A stretch of 19,096 nucleotides of DNA, taken from Candidatus Lindowiibacteriota bacterium. Its GTDB lineage: Bacteria; Lindowbacteria; 2-12-FULL-62-27. Made by a program: the position numbers and the translations under genes. The stretch is taken from positions 1 through 19,096 of the forward strand of contig JAHFCY010000025.1 in NCBI GenBank assembly GCA_023249255.1, in the 5' to 3' direction. The notes below the pieces were generated by a model. It did no database searches, was not told where the DNA came from, and saw only the letters and a program-made list of their open reading frames with translations. Of this stretch, positions 13,267 through 19,096 are shown one piece after another (the stretch's first letter is position 1; every line of letters starts with the position of its first letter).

Positions 13267-13308
13267 TTATCTTCCTCAGCTCTAAAGAGATAAATTAGAA
13301 CCGTCCCC
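13252..13308. repeat. REP-like palindromic element
   Basis: The 21-base arms at 13252-13272 and 13288-13308 are reverse complements with a single mismatch, around a 15-base loop. The arm tips are GGGGACGGTTCT and AGAACCGTCCCC. The form and size match REP-type elements mobilised by Y1/RAYT transposases; no such transposase gene is in the window. The mismatch is the base that turns TTAG into the ATG start of the downstream gene. Confidence 0.7.
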
Positions 13309-13327
13309 TTTATTTCTGCTGAACTCA

Positions 13328-14875
13328 TCATATATCGAGCGTCCACTGGACTCTCCAGTAAACTTCGGAGGCGGCGTGGGACCGTGTCGTCCGGCCGATC
13401 TCATCGACTGTGTCATAGGCATTACCCGGCATGAATTTTCCCCATCGGATGTTGAGAGCAAGATCGGTCCATATCCGCCAGGTCGTTTCGAGGTTCAGTT
13501 CCTTGCCGAGATCTTTTTTCGAATTGGCGTCGGAGGGGACGTCAAAATCCGAGACGGGACCGGCGTCGTAGTGTTTGGCATACGTGTAAAAATCAGCCGT
13601 CATCCGGATGTTCCGGAGCCGCTCAATCGACGATCTGGCAAACGGCAGGGCTGTCCCGCTGAATTTCCTTGCACGGACATTCGCGAGAGACGATGCGAAA
13701 GCATAGCCGAGACTCAGTCCGCCAAACGGCCGAAAGGCCCGGTCCTCGCCGGCGACGTTGCCGAAGAGCGTACTGTTGACCGTGCTCTGCCGGTCCGGAT
13801 CGCCGCTGCCGAAGGCCCATTCGGACGAGAGGACAGGCTGATAGAGGCCGGGAAGCCGATATCGAACCCCCCCGTCATATGCGTGAGCGCGAACAGGCGT
13901 AGAGTCCGACATGTTGCCGACGCTTGTGGTGGTTCCGGTCACATGGATCCATTCCGCAAAATAACTGAGGCTTCGCGTAATCGCTCCATTGACGCCGAAT
14001 CCCTCGAATCTCGACTGATAAATGTGAATGAGATCCGCCTCCTGGGTCGCACTGCTCTGCGGATCGACGACTCTGGGATTTCTGTCAAAATTCCGGACCC
14101 AAAAATAGTAAGGACTCAACATCGGATGGAAACTCCATGTAAATTGTCCGCCCAGAAAATTCCTGTGGGTGTGGCCGCGGTTCGGGCTTGGGGGGCTTAG
14201 ATTGCCGGGGTCTATATCGTCGTCGGATCGATTGGCCTGGACGCCGAATATATATAACTCGTATTGATTATAATTTGTGCGAATCTGAACGCCGTCAGCC
14301 GTGGCGGCGTAGGCAATGCCGCGGCCGACAGACGCAAACTGCCGGCCAATCGTCAGAGTCGTACGAGTCGGCCCCGCCTGATACTTGCGCTCAAAATACA
14401 TGGCGTCGAGCGCGAACTGGGTCCACTCGTGGCCGCGCGTGGCCGAGGAATTTTTTTTGCGGGCGGTATAGGTGGTCCTGATCCGGGTATAAAATTTGGT
14501 TTTGCGGGCAAGGTCCGTCATGTTGAGAAAGGCGTTCAGTTCGTAGTCCTTGGCAAACGCCAGAGAATCCTGAATGCCGTAGCTTCGGTCGTTATCATGT
14601 CCGCCTGTGTAGGCCAGCCGGATATTTCCGCCGTAATCGGCGTACCAGCCGAGGTGTTTGGCGATATTGGCGATGAGGCCGGACGAGACGCCGGTCACCT
14701 GCTCTGTGCGGCGAAAGTCCTCAATCCGCTCGACACGAAGACGCCTCTCGTCTTCGGTTTCCGCCCGAACCGCCGATGTCCACAGAACGCAGAATCCGCA
14801 GACCAAGATGAAACCCGCCCGGCGACACAACCCGCGGGGACAGCCTCTTTTGCCATCTAACCGATACATACCCAT
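13328..14875 (-). CDS. Outer-membrane beta-barrel of the alginate-export (AlgE-like) type
   Basis: A 515-residue exported protein. A Cys- and Arg-rich N-terminus leads into a hydrophobic signal peptide ending SAVRA near residue 38. The mature protein has alternating beta-strand patterns throughout. AlgE-like landmarks include LTIGRQFASVGRGIAYAATA and DGVQI (residues about 175-200), AYDGGVRYRLP, and LSSEWAFGSGDPD. The last strand is EVYWRVQWTLDI at the very C-terminus, as expected for an outer-membrane barrel. The role is probably passage of a polysaccharide or small anion across the outer membrane; the substrate is unknown and alginate itself need not be involved. A strong promoter lies immediately upstream and the ATG at 14875 is only about four bases from the predicted transcription start. 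The ATG two codons later is an alternative. Confidence 0.82.
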   Translation of the reverse strand: MGMYRLDGKRGCPRGLCRRAGFILVCGFCVLWTSAVRAETEDERRLRVERIEDFRRTEQVTGVSSGLIANIAKHLGWYADYGGNIRLAYTGGHDNDRSYGIQDSLAFAKDYELNAFLNMTDLARKTKFYTRIRTTYTARKKNSSATRGHEWTQFALDAMYFERKYQAGPTRTTLTIGRQFASVGRGIAYAATADGVQIRTNYNQYELYIFGVQANRSDDDIDPGNLSPPSPNRGHTHRNFLGGQFTWSFHPMLSPYYFWVRNFDRNPRVVDPQSSATQEADLIHIYQSRFEGFGVNGAITRSLSYFAEWIHVTGTTTSVGNMSDSTPVRAHAYDGGVRYRLPGLYQPVLSSEWAFGSGDPDRQSTVNSTLFGNVAGEDRAFRPFGGLSLGYAFASSLANVRARKFSGTALPFARSSIERLRNIRMTADFYTYAKHYDAGPVSDFDVPSDANSKKDLGKELNLETTWRIWTDLALNIRWGKFMPGNAYDTVDEIGRTTRSHAASEVYWRVQWTLDI

Positions 14876-14885
14876 AATGCGAACT

Positions 14886-14914
14886 ATTTTATAGTGTTAC
14901 AAGGTGTGTGTCAA
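14886..14914 (-). promoter_or_regulatory. Strong sigma-70-type promoter of the outer-membrane barrel gene
   Basis: A perfect TTGACA (14909-14914) and TAAAAT (14886-14891) on the minus strand are spaced by exactly 17 bases. Initiation near 14879 leaves almost no leader before the ATG at 14875. The -35 lies 12 bases after the stop codon of the preceding gene. Confidence 0.7.
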
Positions 14915-14926
14915 ACAAAAAGTAAC

Positions 14927-15190
14927 CTATTCACCCATCTGCTCGCGCATGGCCTGGATCGCATGCTTGAGCCGAAGGCCGGCGATGAGGACAATGCTGA
15001 CAAAGACGAGCGTACTCAAAAGCGCCACTTGCCCCTGCCACGGCGGGAAATGTTCGAGAAAAAGATACATGCCCCAACCCAAAAATCCGACCCCGAAAAT
15101 CGCGTTGATGACTTTGCCGGGATAGAGACAGACTTCGATCAGTAAAAACACGTTACCGGTGAGGATCAGGCCGAGAGCGAACCAGAACAT
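14927..15190 (-). CDS. Small membrane protein of unknown function
   Basis: An 87-residue protein with three probable membrane segments: FALGLILTGNVFLLIEVCLY, VINAIFGVGFLGWGMYLFL and VALLSTLVFVSIVLIAGLRL, then a short charged tail. I do not recognise a family. Its ATG shares one base with the stop codon of the GT2 gene (TAATG), so translation is coupled, and a role with that membrane-anchored glycosyltransferase is likely, for example in lipid-linked sugar handling. This is inference from position only. No terminator hairpin follows before the next promoter. Confidence 0.75.
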   Translation of the reverse strand: MFWFALGLILTGNVFLLIEVCLYPGKVINAIFGVGFLGWGMYLFLEHFPPWQGQVALLSTLVFVSIVLIAGLRLKHAIQAMREQMGE

Positions 15191-16056
15191 TATTTCTTGC
15201 GGGTGGCGGTTCGAAGAACATCCATGACCATGCCGGCGGAGGCTGTGAGGCAGGCGCCTGTCATGAGGACGGAACCGGAAATGAGCGCCCAGCTTGGAAA
15301 ATTGCCGATGAACCAGACCATAAACAAAAGGGCCGACGGGACGGCCTGGATGAGAACCAGCGGCAGGACGGCTTTGAGAGGATTATAAAACGCTATGGCC
15401 TGGATCAGAATCTGCGCCGCTCGAAGCGTGTCCCGGAAATAGCGGACTTTGGATCGGCCGACGCGGGTGTGGTATGGGATCGGCACGAACCGCACAGTCC
15501 GGTTTTCGGACAGATAGGCGACGGTCAACGTGGTGGTGAACGAGAACCCCTGGCTGAATTTCAACTCCACGCCCGGAATGTCGCCGCGGCGAAAGACGCG
15601 CATGCCGGAATTGAGGTCGGGAATTTTCTGGCCCGTGACGTACTCGGCGAGCTGATGAAAGAGCAGGCGAGCCGGAGGTTTCACGGCAGAGCCCCAGAAA
15701 ATCATGCCGGTGCGGGCGCCGACGACCATGTCATATTTTTCGACGTAAGGCAGAAGGTCGAGGAAGGAGGCTGGAGCGTAGGAACCGTCGGCGTCGGTCA
15801 AACCGATCCATTCGTGCGACGCGTTCTGGACGCCGGTCAGGATCGACCGGCCATAGCCGCGGTTCATGGGATGCTCCATGACGCGCGCGCCGGCCTCGCG
15901 GGCGGCGGCGACGGTTCCGTCGCTTGAACCGTCATCGACGACAAGTATCTCCAGCGCCGAAACTTTATCCGTCAGAGCCTCGCGACACCGGCGAACCACA
16001 TCCCCGATGGCCGATTCCTCATTGTAGGCGGGAATGAGAACGGTGAGGGAGATCAT
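15190..16056 (-). CDS. Glycosyltransferase family 2, polyprenyl-phosphate sugar transferase-like
   Basis: A 288-residue enzyme with a GT-A domain and two C-terminal membrane helices. Motifs are LIPAYNEES (7-15), LVVDDGSSDGT (38-48), HPMNRGYGRSILTG (62-75), the metal-binding DAD (88-90) in TDADGSY, and DLNSGMRVFRR. This pattern is that of the DPM1/GtrB/ArnC-like group, which moves a sugar from a nucleotide carrier to polyprenyl phosphate at the inner membrane. The last 60 or so residues form two hydrophobic helices (LPLVLIQAVPSALLFMVWFI and ISGSVLMTGACLTASAGMVM). The start overlaps the rho stop codon by one base (TAATG) and the end overlaps the next gene the same way. Which sugar it uses cannot be told. 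Confidence 0.92.
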   Translation of the reverse strand: MISLTVLIPAYNEESAIGDVVRRCREALTDKVSALEILVVDDGSSDGTVAAAREAGARVMEHPMNRGYGRSILTGVQNASHEWIGLTDADGSYAPASFLDLLPYVEKYDMVVGARTGMIFWGSAVKPPARLLFHQLAEYVTGQKIPDLNSGMRVFRRGDIPGVELKFSQGFSFTTTLTVAYLSENRTVRFVPIPYHTRVGRSKVRYFRDTLRAAQILIQAIAFYNPLKAVLPLVLIQAVPSALLFMVWFIGNFPSWALISGSVLMTGACLTASAGMVMDVLRTATRKK

Positions 16057-17315
16057 TACCCTTTGTTCAGCAACGCCAGGAATTCCTTGTTGGTCTTGGT
16101 CGTTTTGATTTTGTCGAGGATGAGTTCCATCGCCTCCTGCGGGCCGAGCTGGTCGAAGAGGACTTTGCGGAGAATCCAGAGTTTGTTGAGTTCCTCCTCG
16201 GACAGGAGGAGTTCCTCCTTGCGGGTGCCGCTGCGTTTGATGTCCATGGCCGGAAAAATCCGGCGGTCGGACAGTTTACGTTCGAGTACGATTTCGCAGT
16301 TGCCGGTGCCTTTGAATTCCTCAAAAATCACGTCGTCCATGCGGCTGCCGGTTTCGATCAATGCCGTGCCGACAATCGTGAGACTGCCGCCTTCGTCCAG
16401 GGCCCGGGCCGCGCCGAAGAATCGTTTCGGAAACTGCAGACAGTTCGAGTCAACGCCGCCCGACAGGACTTTGCCGCTCGACGGCACGACCTGATTGTAC
16501 GCGCGGGCCAGGCGCGTGATCGAATCAAGCAGAATCACGACGTCTCGGCCCATCTCCACAATGCGCTTGGCTTTCTCCAACACCATTTCCGTCACCATCG
16601 TGTGCCGCTTGGCCGCCTCGTCAAACGTCGACGACACGACCTCGCCCTTGACGCTCCGCTCCATGTCCGTCACTTCCTCCGGACGCTCGTCGATCAGAAG
16701 GACAATGAGGTAGACGTCCTTGTGGTTCGCCGTGATGGCGTTGGCAATGTCTTTCAGCATGATGGTTTTTCCCGTGCGGGGCGGCGCGACGATCAAAGCG
16801 CGCTGGCCCATGCCGATCGGCGTGAACAGGTTCAGGATGCGCGTGAGGTAATTGGTCGACTTGAATTCGAGTTCAAGTCGTTTGGTCGGGTAGTAGGGCG
16901 TGAGGTTGTCGAACATCGGACGCTCGGATGCTTTTTCGGGATTTTCGAAATTGACCTTTTCGACTTTCAGCAGGGCGAAAAACCGCTCAGTGTCCTTGGG
17001 CGGGCGCACCTGACCGGTGATGGTGTCACCCTTGCGAAGGCTGAACCGCTTGATCTGGGACGGCGAGACGTAAATGTCGTCCGGGCTTGTCAGGTAATTG
17101 TACTTGGGCGACCGCAAGAAGCCGTATCCATCCGGCAAAATTTCGAGGACTCCCTCGCCCCGGACCTCGTCTTTCTGTTTGACCGTTTCGTCGGCCTCGA
17201 TGATTTTGACGATGAGTTCCTGTTTGCGAAGACCGCTGTAGCCGTCGATCTTGGCTACTTTTGCTATCGAAACAAGCTCCGTGATGGTTTTCTGCTGAAG
17301 TTCCGCCAATTCCAC
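16056..17315 (-). CDS. rho: Transcription termination factor Rho
   Basis: The hexameric RNA helicase that ends transcription at untranslated, C-rich RNA. The 419 residues match the usual length. The order is an N-terminal helical domain (1-45), the cold-shock-like RNA-binding domain with [16 protein letters not shown] (55-70), then the RecA-like motor: PPRTGKT (Walker A, 178-184), [27 protein letters not shown] (Walker B, about 261-274), GKVLSGGVD (Q loop), PKRFFGAAR (R loop), and FKGTGNCEI with the SGTRKEELL ending. Residues around the Q loop read DSNCLQFPK where many bacteria have DANALxxPK. The start is GTG at 17315, chosen for the strong AGGAGGTG eight bases upstream. It is followed without a gap by a glycosyltransferase gene. 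Confidence 0.97.
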   Translation of the reverse strand: MELAELQQKTITELVSIAKVAKIDGYSGLRKQELIVKIIEADETVKQKDEVRGEGVLEILPDGYGFLRSPKYNYLTSPDDIYVSPSQIKRFSLRKGDTITGQVRPPKDTERFFALLKVEKVNFENPEKASERPMFDNLTPYYPTKRLELEFKSTNYLTRILNLFTPIGMGQRALIVAPPRTGKTIMLKDIANAITANHKDVYLIVLLIDERPEEVTDMERSVKGEVVSSTFDEAAKRHTMVTEMVLEKAKRIVEMGRDVVILLDSITRLARAYNQVVPSSGKVLSGGVDSNCLQFPKRFFGAARALDEGGSLTIVGTALIETGSRMDDVIFEEFKGTGNCEIVLERKLSDRRIFPAMDIKRSGTRKEELLLSEEELNKLWILRKVLFDQLGPQEAMELILDKIKTTKTNKEFLALLNKG

Positions 17316-17348
17316 TGAACTCGCACCTCCTGAATTTTGGTTGGAATT

Positions 17349-18083
17349 TTAGAGCGATGCTTTTTCCAACAACTCCTCATATTCAAAAAAATCCTTGGGA
17401 AACGTAAATTTCCGGATTTCCCGAATCGGGCATGAAATCTGCTTCAACGCGTTCTCAACATCGGGGACGAAGCGATCGGAAGCGGCGGCCGCCTGGCCAA
17501 TTTTGATGAAATCCACCCGCGATTGATCGAGGAAACAGATGGATGGCTCAAACGGGCGGAGAACCCGGCGAACCCCGTCGCCGATCCGTTCCTCATGAAC
17601 ATCCTCCGATAGATTGAGATAATTCCTGTAATATGTCAAGAACACGTTGTAGCGTTTTCCGCGCTCGATCTCATACCAGATGCGCCGCCTGTAAAAATCG
17701 ACATCCGCCGACGTAAAATGTTTTTTCGAGAAAATGTGGGCATGCCCAACCACGGCCACAAGCCGGCGACGGAAAGCGAGAATCCATGGATAGAGATAAG
17801 AATCGATTTCCTGTGTCTGCTGTCCTTCCAGCGGCCTGAATGACCAGACTGTCACGCTTCCGAATGTCACATCTCCCGACGCAATCGGGTATGACTTGCG
17901 GTGAAAGAGATCGCTTTCCAGAAAGGAAGTCTGGACCGGCGTGTAGATTTCCGGCGGGACGTTCAACCCCACCGTGGCGTGCATCCGAAATTCGGCCAAA
18001 AATGCGTGGAGGTCATTTTCCGTGGCAGACAGCGCCCGCGGCTCGCCGATGAGTTTCAGCACGGGCGATTTTGGATCGGACAC
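17349..18083 (-). CDS. Unknown protein, possibly with a degenerate GGDEF-like domain
   Basis: A 244-residue soluble protein with no signal peptide or membrane segment. The first 110 residues look like a small sensory-type alpha/beta domain (VTFGSVTVWSFRPLEGQ, YLYPWILAFRRRLVAVVGHA). From about residue 130, DFYRRRIWYEIERGKRYNVFLTY has the spacing of a GGDEF-domain entry (an Arg-rich helix, then a core strand), but no GGDEF or substrate Asp is present. The later FLDQSRVDFIKIGQAAA and DVENALKQISCPI fit the equivalent positions only loosely. It starts with GTG two bases after the stop of the preceding gene, without its own ribosome site, so it is translationally coupled. The domain suggestion is weak and no function is claimed. 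Confidence 0.6.
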   Translation of the reverse strand: MSDPKSPVLKLIGEPRALSATENDLHAFLAEFRMHATVGLNVPPEIYTPVQTSFLESDLFHRKSYPIASGDVTFGSVTVWSFRPLEGQQTQEIDSYLYPWILAFRRRLVAVVGHAHIFSKKHFTSADVDFYRRRIWYEIERGKRYNVFLTYYRNYLNLSEDVHEERIGDGVRRVLRPFEPSICFLDQSRVDFIKIGQAAAASDRFVPDVENALKQISCPIREIRKFTFPKDFFEYEELLEKASL

Positions 18084-18085
18084 GG

Positions 18086-18832
18086 CTATACCAGCGCTCC
18101 TTCGGCCTCGGACAGCAGATCATCGACTGTTTCGCCCTGCTGGGGATAGAGGGAGTATCCGGCGGCGACGAGACGATTCCCGAGACTCTTCTTCAATCGC
18201 ATCAGGATCGCTTCACTGCCGTGGGCCGAGCACTCGACCAGCATGAGCAGAAGGTCCGTGGCGTTCAGTTTGAAGAGGTAGTCTGTCCGGCGCATGATCC
18301 GGCGGACTTCATCGATTGTCGCGGACCGCGTATCAAGGCGCAGACGGACGATCAGAAATCCGAGGCTGGCGCCGAAATCCTCCGCCCTGGTTTTTTCGAT
18401 GTCAAAGAGCTGGGGGATGACGTTGCGCGACAAAATTCCCGAATCGCAATCGTACACGGCCGTCGCGCGGAATCGCTCCATGCGGCCCTCTGTTTCGGAA
18501 CGCGTTTCGTACATCCATTTGAACAGATGAAGCTGATCGAGGTCGACATGCCGGAGCGACCCTTCGGCCATGATGTACCGCAGACGGCCTGGCCAGGCCA
18601 CGATCGGCATGAGCAGGACGTCCATGGCCCGGTCGCCTTCCGTCCGTTCCAGAATGCTGATCGATTCGGGATTGGCCAGCTCCCGCACCACGCCCTCAAG
18701 CTGGCGCTCTTCCAGCTCCTCCAGCCTGCTGACGGCGCCGAGCAAAAGCCGAAGCTCGCGGTGGAATACCTGGAGGAAATCCTCAAAGGGGCTTTCGATC
18801 GAACTTTTAAAGAGCGACATGAATTCTTTCAT
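18086..18832 (-). CDS. Protein with a probable degenerate GGDEF-like C-terminal domain
   Basis: A 248-residue soluble protein. The N-terminal 120 residues are helical and charged (FHRELRLLLGAVSRLEELEE, then ANPESISILERTEGDRAM), possibly a GAF-like sensory domain. The C-terminal 100 residues follow GGDEF-fold order: FGASLGFLIVRLRLD (core strand), IDEVRRIMRRTDYLFKLNATDLLLMLVE (where an active enzyme would have RxGGDEF, here LNATD), then AGYSLYPQQGETVDDLLSEAEGAL, like the family's SxGxAxYPxxGxTxxELLxxADxAL ending. The catalytic motif is gone, so it should not make c-di-GMP. It lies between a regulator and a similar-sized partner gene in one operon. Domain order is visible; function is inference. 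Confidence 0.7.
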   Translation of the reverse strand: MKEFMSLFKSSIESPFEDFLQVFHRELRLLLGAVSRLEELEERQLEGVVRELANPESISILERTEGDRAMDVLLMPIVAWPGRLRYIMAEGSLRHVDLDQLHLFKWMYETRSETEGRMERFRATAVYDCDSGILSRNVIPQLFDIEKTRAEDFGASLGFLIVRLRLDTRSATIDEVRRIMRRTDYLFKLNATDLLLMLVECSAHGSEAILMRLKKSLGNRLVAAGYSLYPQQGETVDDLLSEAEGALV

Positions 18833-18863
18833 CGGAGTATCTGTTTTCCCGAAATTGCCCTGG

Positions 18864-19096
18864 CTATTTCTGTTTGGACAGAAGCCTGTGTTTTTTCATT
18901 TTATATCGCAGGCTCTGCCGGGAAACGCCAAGAAGCCCAATCAGACGCCGGACGTCGCCGGACGATCGGGCCATGCCGCGTTTAAGCAGAAACTGCTCGA
19001 ATGAATTCACCACCCGCCGGATGGACTGCGCGCCGATTTTTTTTCGAACGCCGCCGCCGGATGCCGCGCTTGCCGTGCTCAGCACGTCCGCCGACA
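18864..19096 (-). CDS. C-terminal Fis-type HTH of a regulator (partial)
   Basis: The reading frame enters from the right window edge and ends at the TAG at 18864. The visible 77 or so residues start with a low-complexity Ser/Ala/Gly stretch (STASAASGGG). They continue with SIRRVVNSFEQFLLKRG and finish with the helix-turn-helix VRRLIGLLGVSRQSLRYKMK typical of Fis-family DNA-binding tails. Such tails often close sigma-54-dependent activators, so this may be the end of one, but the AAA+ part is outside the window. The following gene starts 31 bases downstream on the same strand. A GTG at 19085 could be mistaken for a start, but the frame stays open to the edge. Confidence 0.75.
   Translation of the reverse strand, partial: SADVLSTASAASGGGVRKKIGAQSIRRVVNSFEQFLLKRGMARSSGDVRRLIGLLGVSRQSLRYKMKKHRLLSKQK

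Noticed and set aside
16602-17318. 238-codon plus-strand frame over rho
   Set aside because: It is fully antisense to a textbook Rho coding sequence and has no features of its own.
18071-18985. 304-codon plus-strand frame at the right end
   Set aside because: It crosses antisense over two minus-strand genes and their junction, with no ribosome site or known domain.

Overview
The window reads as chromosome of a diderm (Gram-negative) bacterium of moderately high GC. It encodes an alginate-export-like outer-membrane barrel, several exported proteins with signal peptides, Rho, and sigma-54-type regulation. The SRP RNA is the long form with an Alu domain, as in Bacillus, not the short 4.5S form of E. 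coli; in a diderm this hints at a lineage outside the Proteobacteria, but I cannot name the phylum from sequence alone. No integrase, transposase gene, CRISPR array or phage gene was seen.

Left part (1-3520): the 5' end of dnaX and the SRP RNA gene lie on the minus strand, next to a plus-strand tRNA-Ser(GGA). Then follows a compact four-gene bufferin-type operon: a Cys-rich precursor peptide (bufA-like), an MNIO/DUF692 enzyme (bufB), a DUF2063 partner (bufC) and a DoxX membrane protein, all overlapping. It ends at tRNA-Ser(GCT). By family knowledge this makes a copper-binding modified peptide.

Middle (3521-7553): a sigma-54 activator with an N-terminal MshEN domain (a c-di-GMP receptor fold) is divergent from an exported phospholipase D-family protein with a lamin-tail domain at each end. 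The AT-rich gap holds a well-spaced -24/-12 promoter in front of the PLD gene and an inverted repeat near -100 that could be the activator's enhancer. This looks like a self-contained signal-to-secreted-enzyme module and is the best candidate for something undescribed. A third tRNA-Ser (TGA) follows.

Right part (7556-19096), all minus strand. In transcription order: the C-terminal Fis-type HTH of a regulator, two proteins that look like degenerate GGDEF-like proteins, rho, a GT2 glycosyltransferase and a small membrane protein, with several very tight junctions. Next come the outer-membrane barrel and a small exported protein, whose start codon lies inside a REP-like palindrome. After a terminator come a 1256-residue exported FecR/thrombospondin-type-3-repeat protein and a GT4 glycosyltransferase. 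The theme here is cell envelope and surface.
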